Assembly (NCBI RefSeq): GCF_017483025.1
Contig: NZ_JAFUMA010000077.1
Location: forward strand, 1 to 37,333
Reading direction: 5' to 3'
DNA: 37,333 bases
Origin: Anaerotignum sp.
GTDB lineage: Bacteria; Bacillota; Clostridia; Lachnospirales; Anaerotignaceae
Under the pieces are notes generated by a model, which did no database searches, was not told where the DNA came from, and was given only the letters and a program-made list of their open reading frames with translations. A program made the position numbers and the translations under genes. Each line of letters opens with the position of its first letter. Within the stretch, counting starts at the first letter, position 1. Below, piece after piece: positions 24,306 to 31,900 of this stretch.

Positions 24306-27140
24306 ATGAGACGATATATTGATCATTTTTTAGATTTATGTAAAAACCGAATATTTGTAATGCTTTGCGGGATCATCGTACTCTTCGCCATCATCGTGCT
24401 CCGTCTGTTCAGCCTGCAGATCATCCACGGGGAGGAATACGAAGCATCCATCACCGCCAGCGTTTCCAAGGAACTGCCCGTTCCCGCTTCCCGAGGCGGC
24501 ATTTACGACCGCTACGGCAGACCTCTTGCCATCAACACCGTGGCCTATTCCGTACAGGTGGACGGCAGCGTGACGCTGGAACTTTCTGATGAGGAACGTC
24601 AGACCCTTTCCATGGCTCTGATGGACTGGCTTTGGGAAAATGGCCACAAGCAGGTCAATTCCCTGCCCATCACCCTTTCTTCTCCTTACAAATTTACTTA
24701 CGAAGGCACAGAAGAGGAAATCGAAAAACTGGAAAACCGCTGGAAAGCCTCTATTGGTCTGGAGAAAAAACAGTACAAGCTGACAGCAGAAGAATGTCTG
24801 GCTTATCTGTACGAGGAATATGACGTGCCCGAAAGCTATAACGACCAGCAGAAACGCATTTACCTTTCTCTGGCTATGAGCGACGACCGCAACCTGATGG
24901 CATTGACTCTGGCCCTGAAGCTGGATGAATACGGCGAGACCATCACGGACGAACTGCCTCTGGATACAGAAGCACCCTATTCCTTCCAGTTCAATGGCAA
25001 CGCAAACCGTGAAAAAAGCTGGAAAGAAAGCATGCTGATGGAAGAGGAACAGCTGAAATACGGTTCTCTGCAGACTTTGGATTATCTGAGAGATTTCTTT
25101 GGCCTGCCGGAAGGTCTGCCAAATGACCTGGTGCGCGATACCCTGGGTATCCGCTATTCCCTGTATCTGAAACGCTATCAGCAGTTCCAGTCTGTCACCA
25201 TCGCTACAGATGTCAGCGACAAGACCCTGGCTTATGTAGAAGAAAATCAGGATACTTTCCCCAATGTCATCATCGACACGGTATCCCTCAGAGAATACCC
25301 TCAGGGTGAGTATTTTGCACATATTATTGGCTATATCCGCCAGATGACGGAAAGCGACTATGCCCTGTACAAGGATGAAGTGGATGCAGAGGGCAATCCC
25401 CTTTACAGCCAGACCGACGTTGTTGGGCAGGACGGCATGGAAAAGCTTTATGAAAAAGAATTGAACGGCGTGGACGGTAAAGTCCAGATCGAAGTAGACA
25501 ACCAGGGCCGCCGTATGAGCGTCCTGGATTCCACAGAGCCTGTTGCCGGGAAGGATCTCTTCCTGACCCTGGACAGCGAACTGCAGAAAGTGGCCTACGA
25601 TACCCTGGAAAGCGAGCTGCGCAAAGCCGTGCTGACGAAGCTGACCGGCGGCGGCAAAAATGCCGTTTCCACCAACGAGCTGTTCACTTCCATGATCAAC
25701 GTGAACCATATTTCCGCCCAGAAAATGCTGCAGGCGGAGGATGGCGTACAGAAAGAAGTTTACAACAAGCTGAAGCAGGCCATTCCCGCCTTCAAGCCCG
25801 ATCAGGATGACGCCGTAACGGTGGCAAAAGAATTCCTCATCGAAGGGCTGGAAAAAGGCACCATCAGCACCAAAGAGCTGATTTTGATGATGATCGAGCA
25901 GGAACACCTGCCCGTGACCGATGCAGAAAAAGCCGATATTGAAAACGGCGCATCCCCTACGAACCTCATCATCAAAAAACTGAGCAGCGGCGAAATGTCC
26001 CCCGCAGACACAGGCCTTGACCCCTGTACCGGTTCTGTTTTCGTGACTCAGGTAGGCACCGGCGAAGTTCTCGCCAGCGTGACATATCCTTCCTACGATA
26101 ACAACGAACTGGTCAATACCTTCAACAATAGCTATTACAACGATCTGCTGGAGGACGGCAACACGCCTCTGGTAAATCGTCCCTTGAAACAGAAGAAGGC
26201 CTCCGGCTCCACCTTCAAGATGATCACTGCCCTGGCAGGTCTGGAAACAGGCACCATCACACCGGAAACCTTCATCACTGATAAAGGTATCTTCAAGGAC
26301 ACCGGCGTGCCCTACGCCCGCTGCTGGATCTATTCCAACACCGGCGGCACCCATGGCCCTGTAAACGTGACCCATGCCCTGGAAGTATCCTGTAACTACT
26401 TCTTCTATGAACTGGCATACCGCATGGGCAATGTGGACAACGGCAACAGCAATCAGTCCATCACCACACTGAATGAATATATGGCAGCCTTTGGCCTGAA
26501 CAGCTATACAGGCCTGGAACTGGATGAATATGGCCCTACCATGGCATCCCCTTCCAATAAGGAAAAAGCCGTGAAGACATTCAACCCCGATGCGACCACC
26601 AGCCAGACCCGCTGGACAGACGGCGATACCATCCGTACTGCCATCGGTCAGTCCATCAACAGCTACACACCGGCACAGATCACAAAATATATCTCCACCC
26701 TGGCAAACGGCGGAACGCTGTATAAGCTGCACATGGTGGATCATATCCAAAATCCCGATGGCAGTCTCCATTCCGAAGCGGAAGAAGTGGTAGAAAATGT
26801 CATCACATTCAAAGAAGAAAACCTGCAGGCCGTTTATGAAGGCATGTATCTGGTAACCAATGGTACCAGAGGCACATTGCGTACCGCGTTCAACGATCTG
26901 CCCGTAAAAGTGGCAGCAAAGACAGGTACCGCCGAAGAAGACAAGAACCGCAGCTCCCATACCTGGTTCGTCTGCTTCGCGCCCTATGATGACCCGCAGA
27001 TCGCCATCACCGTCATGATCCCCTTCGGCGAAGGCAGCGGCACCCCCGCGCCGGAAGTTGCCAAGGCGATCATCAGAGAATATCTGGGGCTGGATTATAC
27101 GCCCACAAATACGACCATGCAGACAGTACTGGCACAGTAA
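24306..27140 (+). CDS. Class B penicillin-binding protein (PBP2-type transpeptidase)
   Basis: The 944-aa protein crosslinks peptidoglycan during elongation. It has one membrane helix (about 14-36), and the PBP dimerisation/pedestal domain beginning at SRGGIYDRYGRPLA (about 59). The transpeptidase domain holds catalytic Ser635 in S-T-F-K638, SxN at 695-697 (SCN) and KTG at 872-874. It is about 240-300 residues longer than E. coli PBP2 or B. subtilis PbpH. Much of the excess is a helical insert at about 435-572, between LDSELQK and GSVFVTQVGTGEVLA; long forms are known in Clostridia. The TTAGGAGG site is 6 nt before ATG. Gene position between mreD and minC supports the elongasome role (mrdA/pbp2). 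Confidence 0.95.
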   Translation: MRRYIDHFLDLCKNRIFVMLCGIIVLFAIIVLRLFSLQIIHGEEYEASITASVSKELPVPASRGGIYDRYGRPLAINTVAYSVQVDGSVTLELSDEERQTLSMALMDWLWENGHKQVNSLPITLSSPYKFTYEGTEEEIEKLENRWKASIGLEKKQYKLTAEECLAYLYEEYDVPESYNDQQKRIYLSLAMSDDRNLMALTLALKLDEYGETITDELPLDTEAPYSFQFNGNANREKSWKESMLMEEEQLKYGSLQTLDYLRDFFGLPEGLPNDLVRDTLGIRYSLYLKRYQQFQSVTIATDVSDKTLAYVEENQDTFPNVIIDTVSLREYPQGEYFAHIIGYIRQMTESDYALYKDEVDAEGNPLYSQTDVVGQDGMEKLYEKELNGVDGKVQIEVDNQGRRMSVLDSTEPVAGKDLFLTLDSELQKVAYDTLESELRKAVLTKLTGGGKNAVSTNELFTSMINVNHISAQKMLQAEDGVQKEVYNKLKQAIPAFKPDQDDAVTVAKEFLIEGLEKGTISTKELILMMIEQEHLPVTDAEKADIENGASPTNLIIKKLSSGEMSPADTGLDPCTGSVFVTQVGTGEVLASVTYPSYDNNELVNTFNNSYYNDLLEDGNTPLVNRPLKQKKASGSTFKMITALAGLETGTITPETFITDKGIFKDTGVPYARCWIYSNTGGTHGPVNVTHALEVSCNYFFYELAYRMGNVDNGNSNQSITTLNEYMAAFGLNSYTGLELDEYGPTMASPSNKEKAVKTFNPDATTSQTRWTDGDTIRTAIGQSINSYTPAQITKYISTLANGGTLYKLHMVDHIQNPDGSLHSEAEEVVENVITFKEENLQAVYEGMYLVTNGTRGTLRTAFNDLPVKVAAKTGTAEEDKNRSSHTWFVCFAPYDDPQIAITVMIPFGEGSGTPAPEVAKAIIREYLGLDYTPTNTTMQTVLAQ

Positions 27141-27158
27141 ATACAGGAGGGGAAAAAT

Positions 27159-27791
27159 ATGTACAATGAAAACTATGTAATCTTCAAAGGCACAAAAGAC
27201 GGCGTAACCGTTATTTTCGACCCTGAAGTGTCCTTCGATATCCTTTGCAGACAGCTGGAAAGAAAAGTAGAAGAAGCAGGCCGCTTCTTCGATAATGTGA
27301 AAACATCCCTGGCCTTCAAAGGCCGTGTGTTCACAGAAGAGGAAGAAGAGCTCCTGCTGAAGATCATTGCAAAATATACCACCATGGAGATCACCTTCGT
27401 GAAAACAGAAAACAATGAGCTGAAACGCCTGAGCGATCTGTTGGAAAAGGAAATGTCTCCTTACAACCTGACAAAATTCCACAAAGGCTCCCTGAGAAAC
27501 GGCCAGAAGATCGAATTCGACGGCAGCGTAGTGGTAGTCGGTGACGTAAACCCCGGCGCTGAGATCAAGGCTGCCGGCAACATCATCGTTCTGGGTCAGC
27601 TGAAGGGCATGGCCCACGCAGGCTGCAAAGGCATGACAGATGCCTTCGTGACAGCCATTTACATGGCTCCCGTGCAGCTGAGAATTGCGGATATCATCAC
27701 CCGCTTCCCCGAAGAAAACAAAAAGGGTCCCAAGCCCCCTGAATATGCCTTCGTGCAGAAGGGTCAGATCTTCGTGATGGCCCTTTCCTAA
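27159..27791 (+). CDS. minC: Septum site-determining protein MinC
   Basis: The 210-aa FtsZ inhibitor has an N-terminal alpha/beta domain (about 1-105; NYVIFKGTKDGVTVIFDPEVSFD) and a C-terminal beta-helix (about 106-210; LRNGQKIEFDGSVVVVGDVNPGAEIKAAG, VLGQLKGMAHAGC). The second part binds MinD. It starts 18 nt after the PBP gene with AGGAGGGG. A 206-nt gap separates it from minD. Confidence 0.95.
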   Translation: MYNENYVIFKGTKDGVTVIFDPEVSFDILCRQLERKVEEAGRFFDNVKTSLAFKGRVFTEEEEELLLKIIAKYTTMEITFVKTENNELKRLSDLLEKEMSPYNLTKFHKGSLRNGQKIEFDGSVVVVGDVNPGAEIKAAGNIIVLGQLKGMAHAGCKGMTDAFVTAIYMAPVQLRIADIITRFPEENKKGPKPPEYAFVQKGQIFVMALS

Positions 27792-27998
27792 GGCTTTTTC
27801 CAAGGCTGGAAAATGCTGTCGCTTTTTGGAAAAAGTTCTCCCCTTTTGCTAAAAAAAAGGAGTGCAAAATGGGCATATTTTTGTTAATATAGTAATAGAA
27901 ATCAGATATTTTCTCGAAGTATCTTGGATGCACACATCGAAGATAGAAAAAACTGTGAAAACACGTAAAATAAACTTCTGAGATTAGGAGGAACATCA
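27792..27998 (+). other. minC-minD intergenic region with inverted repeat
   Basis: No gene seen. A 10-bp inverted repeat CTTTTTCCAA/TTGGAAAAAG (about 27795-27832) encloses a GGAAAATGCTGTCGC segment resembling the alaS spacer repeat. An A-run near 27851 and AT-rich DNA follow; a separate minD promoter is likely but I cannot fix it. Confidence 0.45.
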
Positions 27999-28796
27999 AT
28001 GAGTGAAGTAATCGTAATCACCAGCGGCAAGGGCGGTGTTGGTAAAACTACAACAAGCGCAAACCTTGGCTGTGGTCTTGCAGTATTAGGCAAAAAAGTT
28101 GCACTGGTAGACGCTGATATCGGCCTGAGAAATCTGGACGTTGTTATGGGTCTGGAAAACCGTATCGTATATGATCTGGTAGACGTAGTAGAAGGCAATT
28201 GCCGTCTGAAACAGGCGCTGATCAAAGACAAACGCTATGACGGTCTGTTCCTGCTGCCCGCAGCCCAGACAAGAGACAAAGATGCTGTTTCTCCCGAACA
28301 GATGCAGAAACTGTGTGACGACCTGAAAGAAGAAGGCTTCGACTTCATCATTCTGGACTGCCCCGCAGGTATCGAACAGGGCTTCAAAAATGCCATTGCC
28401 GGCGCAGACAGAGCCATCGTTGTCACAACACCCGAAGTAAGTGCCGTGCGTGACGCTGACCGTATCATCGGCCTGCTGGAAGCAAACGAACTGAGAAACC
28501 CCACACTGATCCTGAACAGACTGCGTATCGACCTGGTGCAGCGTGGTGAAATGATGAATATCGAAGACGTGGAAGAAATCCTGGCGATCGATATCCTGGG
28601 CGTCGTTCCCGATGACGAAAGCATCGTTATTGCTACAAACAAAGGCGAACCTGCTGTAACAAGCCAGGAATCCAAAGCCGGCCAGGCTTACAGAAACATC
28701 GTTCAGCGTCTGTTGGGCGAAGATGTGCCCATTATGACATTCGAACAGGAACCTGAAACATTCATGGACAAGCTGAAAAAGCTGTTCCGTAAATAA
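27999..28796 (+). CDS. minD: Septum site-determining ATPase MinD
   Basis: The 265-aa ParA/MinD-family ATPase has the deviant Walker A SGKGGVGKTT (residues 9-18, signature Lys11), switch DADIGLRNLD (about 41-50), Walker B FIILDCPAG (about 116-124), and a C-terminal amphipathic membrane-targeting helix MDKLKKLFRK. ATP-bound MinD recruits MinC to the membrane and MinE stimulates its release. TTAGGAGG is 8 nt before the ATG. minE follows after 23 nt. Confidence 0.97.
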   Translation: MSEVIVITSGKGGVGKTTTSANLGCGLAVLGKKVALVDADIGLRNLDVVMGLENRIVYDLVDVVEGNCRLKQALIKDKRYDGLFLLPAAQTRDKDAVSPEQMQKLCDDLKEEGFDFIILDCPAGIEQGFKNAIAGADRAIVVTTPEVSAVRDADRIIGLLEANELRNPTLILNRLRIDLVQRGEMMNIEDVEEILAIDILGVVPDDESIVIATNKGEPAVTSQESKAGQAYRNIVQRLLGEDVPIMTFEQEPETFMDKLKKLFRK

Positions 28797-28819
28797 GCGC
28801 CCTGAAAGGAAGTGTAACG

Positions 28820-29107
28820 ATGGATTTCTTTAGCTTTTTCCGTAAAAAACAGGCCCCTCCTTCCGGCAGCGTGGCAAAAGACAGACTGAAGCTGGTTCTG
28901 GTACACGACAGAGTAAACTGCTCTTCTCAGGTTCTGGAAATGCTGAAAACAGATATCATCAAAGTCATTTCCAACTACATGGAAATCGACACAGAAGAAC
29001 TGGATATCCAGATCACCCAGACACAGTCTGAAGACAACAGCGGCACAGTTCCTGTACTGTACGCAAACATCCCCATTAAGAGCATGCGCAAGATGAATCA
29101 GGACTGA
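28820..29107 (+). CDS. minE: Cell division topological specificity factor MinE
   Basis: The 95-aa protein shows the MinE plan: N-terminal membrane-targeting segment MDFFSFFRKK, an anti-MinCD region KDRLKLVLVHDRVNCS, and a C-terminal dimerisation domain (EMLKTDIIKVISNYMEIDTEELDIQI). It gives MinCD its pole-to-pole behaviour. Presence of MinE rather than only DivIVA is normal for Clostridia. It is followed by a terminator. Confidence 0.95.
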   Translation: MDFFSFFRKKQAPPSGSVAKDRLKLVLVHDRVNCSSQVLEMLKTDIIKVISNYMEIDTEELDIQITQTQSEDNSGTVPVLYANIPIKSMRKMNQD

Positions 29108-29134
29108 TTCCTTGCTTCAACAAAAGACCAATGA

Positions 29135-29179
29135 AAAAGACCTTCAAAATCGCAGGATGCAAAACTTTGAAGGTCTTTT
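29135..29179 (+). terminator. minDE terminator
   Basis: AAAAGACCTTCAAA (29135-29148) pairs with TTTGAAGGTCTTTT (29166-29179), loop 17 nt. Confidence 0.8.
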
Positions 29180-29183
29180 CGGG

Positions 29184-29225
29184 TTTTCTGTATCAGGCTT
29201 ACTTCCATAAGCCTGATACAGAAAA
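29184..29225. repeat. Perfect 18-bp inverted repeat before rodA
   Basis: TTTTCTGTATCAGGCTTA and its exact reverse complement are separated by only 6 nt (CTTCCA). It lies 30 nt upstream of the rodA start and directly after the minDE terminator. No T-run follows, so it is not a standard plus-strand terminator. Confidence 0.85.
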
Positions 29226-29254
29226 TTCGAAAAAACACCACTAGGAGAATTTCT

Positions 29255-30403
29255 ATGGAAATCAAAAAATACATTCAGAATCTGGACTGGTGGCTCGTCG
29301 GTGCGGTATTTCTGCTGGCCCTCTTCGGGCTGGTCTGTATCGCCAGCGCGACCCGCATCAATCTGGGGGAAAGCCCTTCCAATGTGATCAAACAGGGGGT
29401 ATTCCTTCTCATCGGGGTGGGCCTGATGATCGCTGCCGCCAATGTAGATTATGAATATTTCGCACAATTTCATATTCCCATTTATATCGCCAATATCCTG
29501 CTGCTGGTAGCAGTTTTGCTGATCGGTACAGACAGTAAGGGCGCGACCAGATGGATCGCCATCGGCCCCCTGACCATCCAGCCTTCTGAATTTGCCAAGG
29601 TCATCATGATATTCTGCCTGGCAAGAGTCATTACCTTAAAGCAAAAGATATTAAACGACCTGCAGACCATTGCTTATCTTTGTGTATTCACGGGTATCCC
29701 GCTGGTGCTGATCCAGAAACAGCCGGCCCTGTCTGCCAGCCTGGTTCTGGTAGCTATCTTCTGCATCGAACTTTTCATTGCAGGGCTGGACTGGAAAATC
29801 ATCCGAAATGTATTGGTCGTTATCGTTCCTATCGTGGCTTTGATACTTTTCGATGTAAGCAGGGAAAATCCTCTGTTCACGGATAAGGTCTTTGCCCAGC
29901 ATCAGTTCAATCGTATCCTGTCCTTTGTGGACCCCAGCCGTGACGCCAGCCTGTATTATCAGACAGAGAAATCCATTTCCGCCATCGGTTCCGGTCAGCT
30001 GACAGGGAAAGGGCTTTTCGAAGGCACACTGAACCAGCTGAGCTATCTGCCGGAACCCCATAATGACTTTATTTTTTCCGTTATCGGGGAAGAATTTGGC
30101 TTTTTCGGGTGTATATTTGTCCTCGCCGTCTTGCTTTTTATCGTTTTTCGGTGTATATTAATAGCAATATCGGCCAGGGATACTTTCAGCCAGTTGGTGG
30201 CTGCAGGCATCGCCGGCATGTTTGCGTTTCAGACTTTCGTTAACGCAGGCGTAGCCACAGGCATCCTGCCGAATACAGGTATGTCATTACCCTTTGTCAG
30301 CTACGGCGGCAGTTCCATGTGGACAAACATGGTAGCCATCGGGCTAATGTTGAACATAAGAAAAAAAGAGACAAAATCACTATTTGAGGGAGGTTTGTTA
30401 TGA
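29255..30403 (+). CDS. rodA: Peptidoglycan glycosyltransferase RodA
   Basis: The 382-aa SEDS-family membrane protein has about ten helices and polymerises glycan strands together with the class B PBP. Signatures: GSDSKGATRWI-like loop (here TDSKGATRWIAIGPLTIQPSEFAKV), the large loop with LSYLPEPHNDFIFSVIGEEFGF, and GILPNTGMSLPFVSYGGSSM near the C-terminus. The conserved Glu/Asp around PEPHNDF fits the catalytic region. TAGGAG precedes ATG 29255. Its stop overlaps the next start by 4 nt. Confidence 0.95.
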   Translation: MEIKKYIQNLDWWLVGAVFLLALFGLVCIASATRINLGESPSNVIKQGVFLLIGVGLMIAAANVDYEYFAQFHIPIYIANILLLVAVLLIGTDSKGATRWIAIGPLTIQPSEFAKVIMIFCLARVITLKQKILNDLQTIAYLCVFTGIPLVLIQKQPALSASLVLVAIFCIELFIAGLDWKIIRNVLVVIVPIVALILFDVSRENPLFTDKVFAQHQFNRILSFVDPSRDASLYYQTEKSISAIGSGQLTGKGLFEGTLNQLSYLPEPHNDFIFSVIGEEFGFFGCIFVLAVLLFIVFRCILIAISARDTFSQLVAAGIAGMFAFQTFVNAGVATGILPNTGMSLPFVSYGGSSMWTNMVAIGLMLNIRKKETKSLFEGGLL

Positions 30404-30795
30404 ATATCGGTTTAATCGCACATGATAACAAGAAAAAATTGATGGAGAATCTTTGCATCGCATACAGACATATTTTGTGCAAGCATGAGCTCTTTGCCAC
30501 AGGCACCACAGGACGTCTGGTGGAAGAAGCAGCCAATCTGGTTGTACACAAGTATCTTTCTGCACACCTGGGCGGGGAACAGCAGATGGGCGCACAGATC
30601 ATCAATAACGACATTGATCTGATGATCTTCCTGAGAGATCCCGTAACGCCCCATGCTTATGAATCCGAAGTAAACTCCATTCTGCACCTGTGCGACATGC
30701 ACAATATTCCCCTGGCAACCAATCTGGCAACGGCAGAAGTGCTGCTGCTGGCTCTGGACAGAGGCGATCTGGACTGGAGAAACGTAATGCGTTAA
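30400..30795 (+). CDS. Methylglyoxal synthase homologue with altered catalytic residues
   Basis: The 131-aa protein matches MgsA along its length: IGLIAHDNKKK, LFATGTTGRLVEEA, LGGEQQMGAQI, LMIFLRDP, NIPLATNLATAE. Canonical MgsA converts dihydroxyacetone phosphate to methylglyoxal. Aligned without gaps to E. coli MgsA, His19 (here His8), Lys23 (Lys12) and Asp91 (Asp80) are kept. The catalytic Asp71 is Glu60, and the His98/Asp101 pair reads Tyr87/Glu90; a two-residue slip could restore the His (His85). Activity is therefore uncertain. It overlaps rodA by ATGA, with GGGAGG inside rodA, so the two are translationally coupled. It could be a low-activity MgsA or a protein with another role. Confidence 0.88.
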   Translation: MNIGLIAHDNKKKLMENLCIAYRHILCKHELFATGTTGRLVEEAANLVVHKYLSAHLGGEQQMGAQIINNDIDLMIFLRDPVTPHAYESEVNSILHLCDMHNIPLATNLATAEVLLLALDRGDLDWRNVMR

Positions 30796-30813
30796 GGAAA
30801 GGACGTTTTTTCT

Positions 30814-31122
30814 ATGGAAATGTATTTCAACGGTACTGCTCTGGCTGTGATTTTCGGTTATTATCTGATCCTCAATATCATTATGTATATCACGATGGTC
30901 ATTGATAAAAAAAGAGCCATCAAAGACGGCTGGCGTATCCCTGAAAAAAACCTGTATCTGCTGGCAGTTCTGGGCGGCGGTATGGGTGGTCTGATTGCCA
31001 TGATATCCAAACACCATAAAAACAAACAGCTGGATTTCATTCTGGTATATACCATCACAACGATCCTGCATATACTGGTAGCTTTCCTGCTGATCGGCAA
31101 ATTTGCCTTCGTCATGAAATAA
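30814..31122 (+). CDS. DUF1294 membrane protein
   Basis: The 102-aa protein has an N-terminal helix and a central family signature: DKKRAIKDGWRIPEKNLYLLAVLGGGMGGLIAMISKHHKNK, typical of DUF1294. One or two further helices end the protein (about three in total). Function unknown. It follows the mgsA-like gene by 18 nt (GGAAAGGA site) and is the last gene of the run starting at rodA. Confidence 0.88.
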   Translation: MEMYFNGTALAVIFGYYLILNIIMYITMVIDKKRAIKDGWRIPEKNLYLLAVLGGGMGGLIAMISKHHKNKQLDFILVYTITTILHILVAFLLIGKFAFVMK

Positions 31123-31159
31123 AAAATGAGCCTCAAGTCATAAGACTTGAGGCTTTTTA
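31123..31159. terminator. Bidirectional terminator between DUF1294 gene and spoIIR
   Basis: Perfect stem GCCTCAAGTC/GACTTGAGGC, loop ATAA, with A-run before and T-run after. The stem is almost identical to that at 3982-4018. Confidence 0.92.
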
Positions 31160-31164
31160 CTTGC

Positions 31165-31836
31165 TTATCCCTGCCATAGCTCTACGATCTTCCATTTGAT
31201 CTTCGGCGTCAGTTCTTCCTGCTCCAGAGCGGAAACGACCAGGAATTCTTCTTCCGTCAGGGTATTTTCCAGACGGGCATGGCTTTCCTCCGTGGAATAG
31301 CCCCAGGCCACATCCACAAAGCACATCTGCGGATAGAGGACACACCACCAGTTCTGCCCCTCTGCCGCTCCTATCTCGATGCGCAGGGCATCATAGACCC
31401 CCGCAGGGAAGATCAGATCATCGTATTTTTTAAAAGGAAATTCCTCCCGCACGATGGAAACCCGCACAGGGTAATCATACCCCTGGGAAATCACCTCTTC
31501 CGCCGCTGTTTGGCAGATCTCTGCCTGGGCATTTTCCAGGGCCGCCAATGTTTCCTCCTTGGATTCACAAACCTGCAGCAGATCGCTGTATTCCTGCAGG
31601 ACTTTATCCCGTACCGCCAGCTTCAACGCCTGATCGGCTTCGCTGTCGCTGTTTGCAAGCACATGAAACCGCACCACCTTGCCGCCGATGCCTTTTTGTA
31701 TCATATCTGAATAGCCCTTTGTCCAATGGGCAGCAAAGATCAGAGCAAATACCACCCCAAGAGCCACAGCCATCAGCCAATACCATTTTTCTTTTTTCCA
31801 AAGATCTATGATCGTCTGTTTCCAGTTCCATTCCAT
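31165..31836 (-). CDS. spoIIR: Stage II sporulation protein R
   Basis: The 223-aa secreted signalling protein is made in the forespore and triggers SpoIIGA-dependent processing of pro-sigma-E in the mother cell. It has an N-terminal membrane/signal segment (about 20-37) and the family signatures RFHVLANSDSEADQALKLAVRD and FPAGVYDALRIEIGAAEGQNWWCVLYP. ATG 31836 is chosen (AGGGGAGA about 7 nt upstream); an in-frame start 45 nt further up would lack a ribosome site. It lies 64 nt after the gerC-type gene, with a sigma-F-like promoter in the gap. Confidence 0.95.
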   Translation of the reverse strand: MEWNWKQTIIDLWKKEKWYWLMAVALGVVFALIFAAHWTKGYSDMIQKGIGGKVVRFHVLANSDSEADQALKLAVRDKVLQEYSDLLQVCESKEETLAALENAQAEICQTAAEEVISQGYDYPVRVSIVREEFPFKKYDDLIFPAGVYDALRIEIGAAEGQNWWCVLYPQMCFVDVAWGYSTEESHARLENTLTEEEFLVVSALEQEELTPKIKWKIVELWQG

Positions 31837-31869
31837 GTCATTCTCCCCTTTTTTTGATGGATTCGGATA

Positions 31870-31899
31870 CAGGATTTCCACTTTTTCCTAATTCTAAAC
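31870..31899 (-). promoter_or_regulatory. Candidate sigma-F promoter of spoIIR
   Basis: On the minus strand GTTTA (31895-31899) and GGAAATCCTG (31870-31879) are exactly 15 nt apart. This fits the B. subtilis sigma-F pattern GYWTA-N15-GGNRANANTW at the -35 and most of the -10. It stands between the gerC stop and spoIIR, where spoIIR control is expected. Confidence 0.5.
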
Positions 31900-31900
31900 A

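Noticed and set aside
24336..27803. A 1155-codon open frame on the minus strand
   Set aside because: It is the antisense shadow of pbp2 and minC. The plus-strand frame has full PBP motifs and a ribosome site; the minus frame has Cys/His/Phe-rich sequence with no domain.
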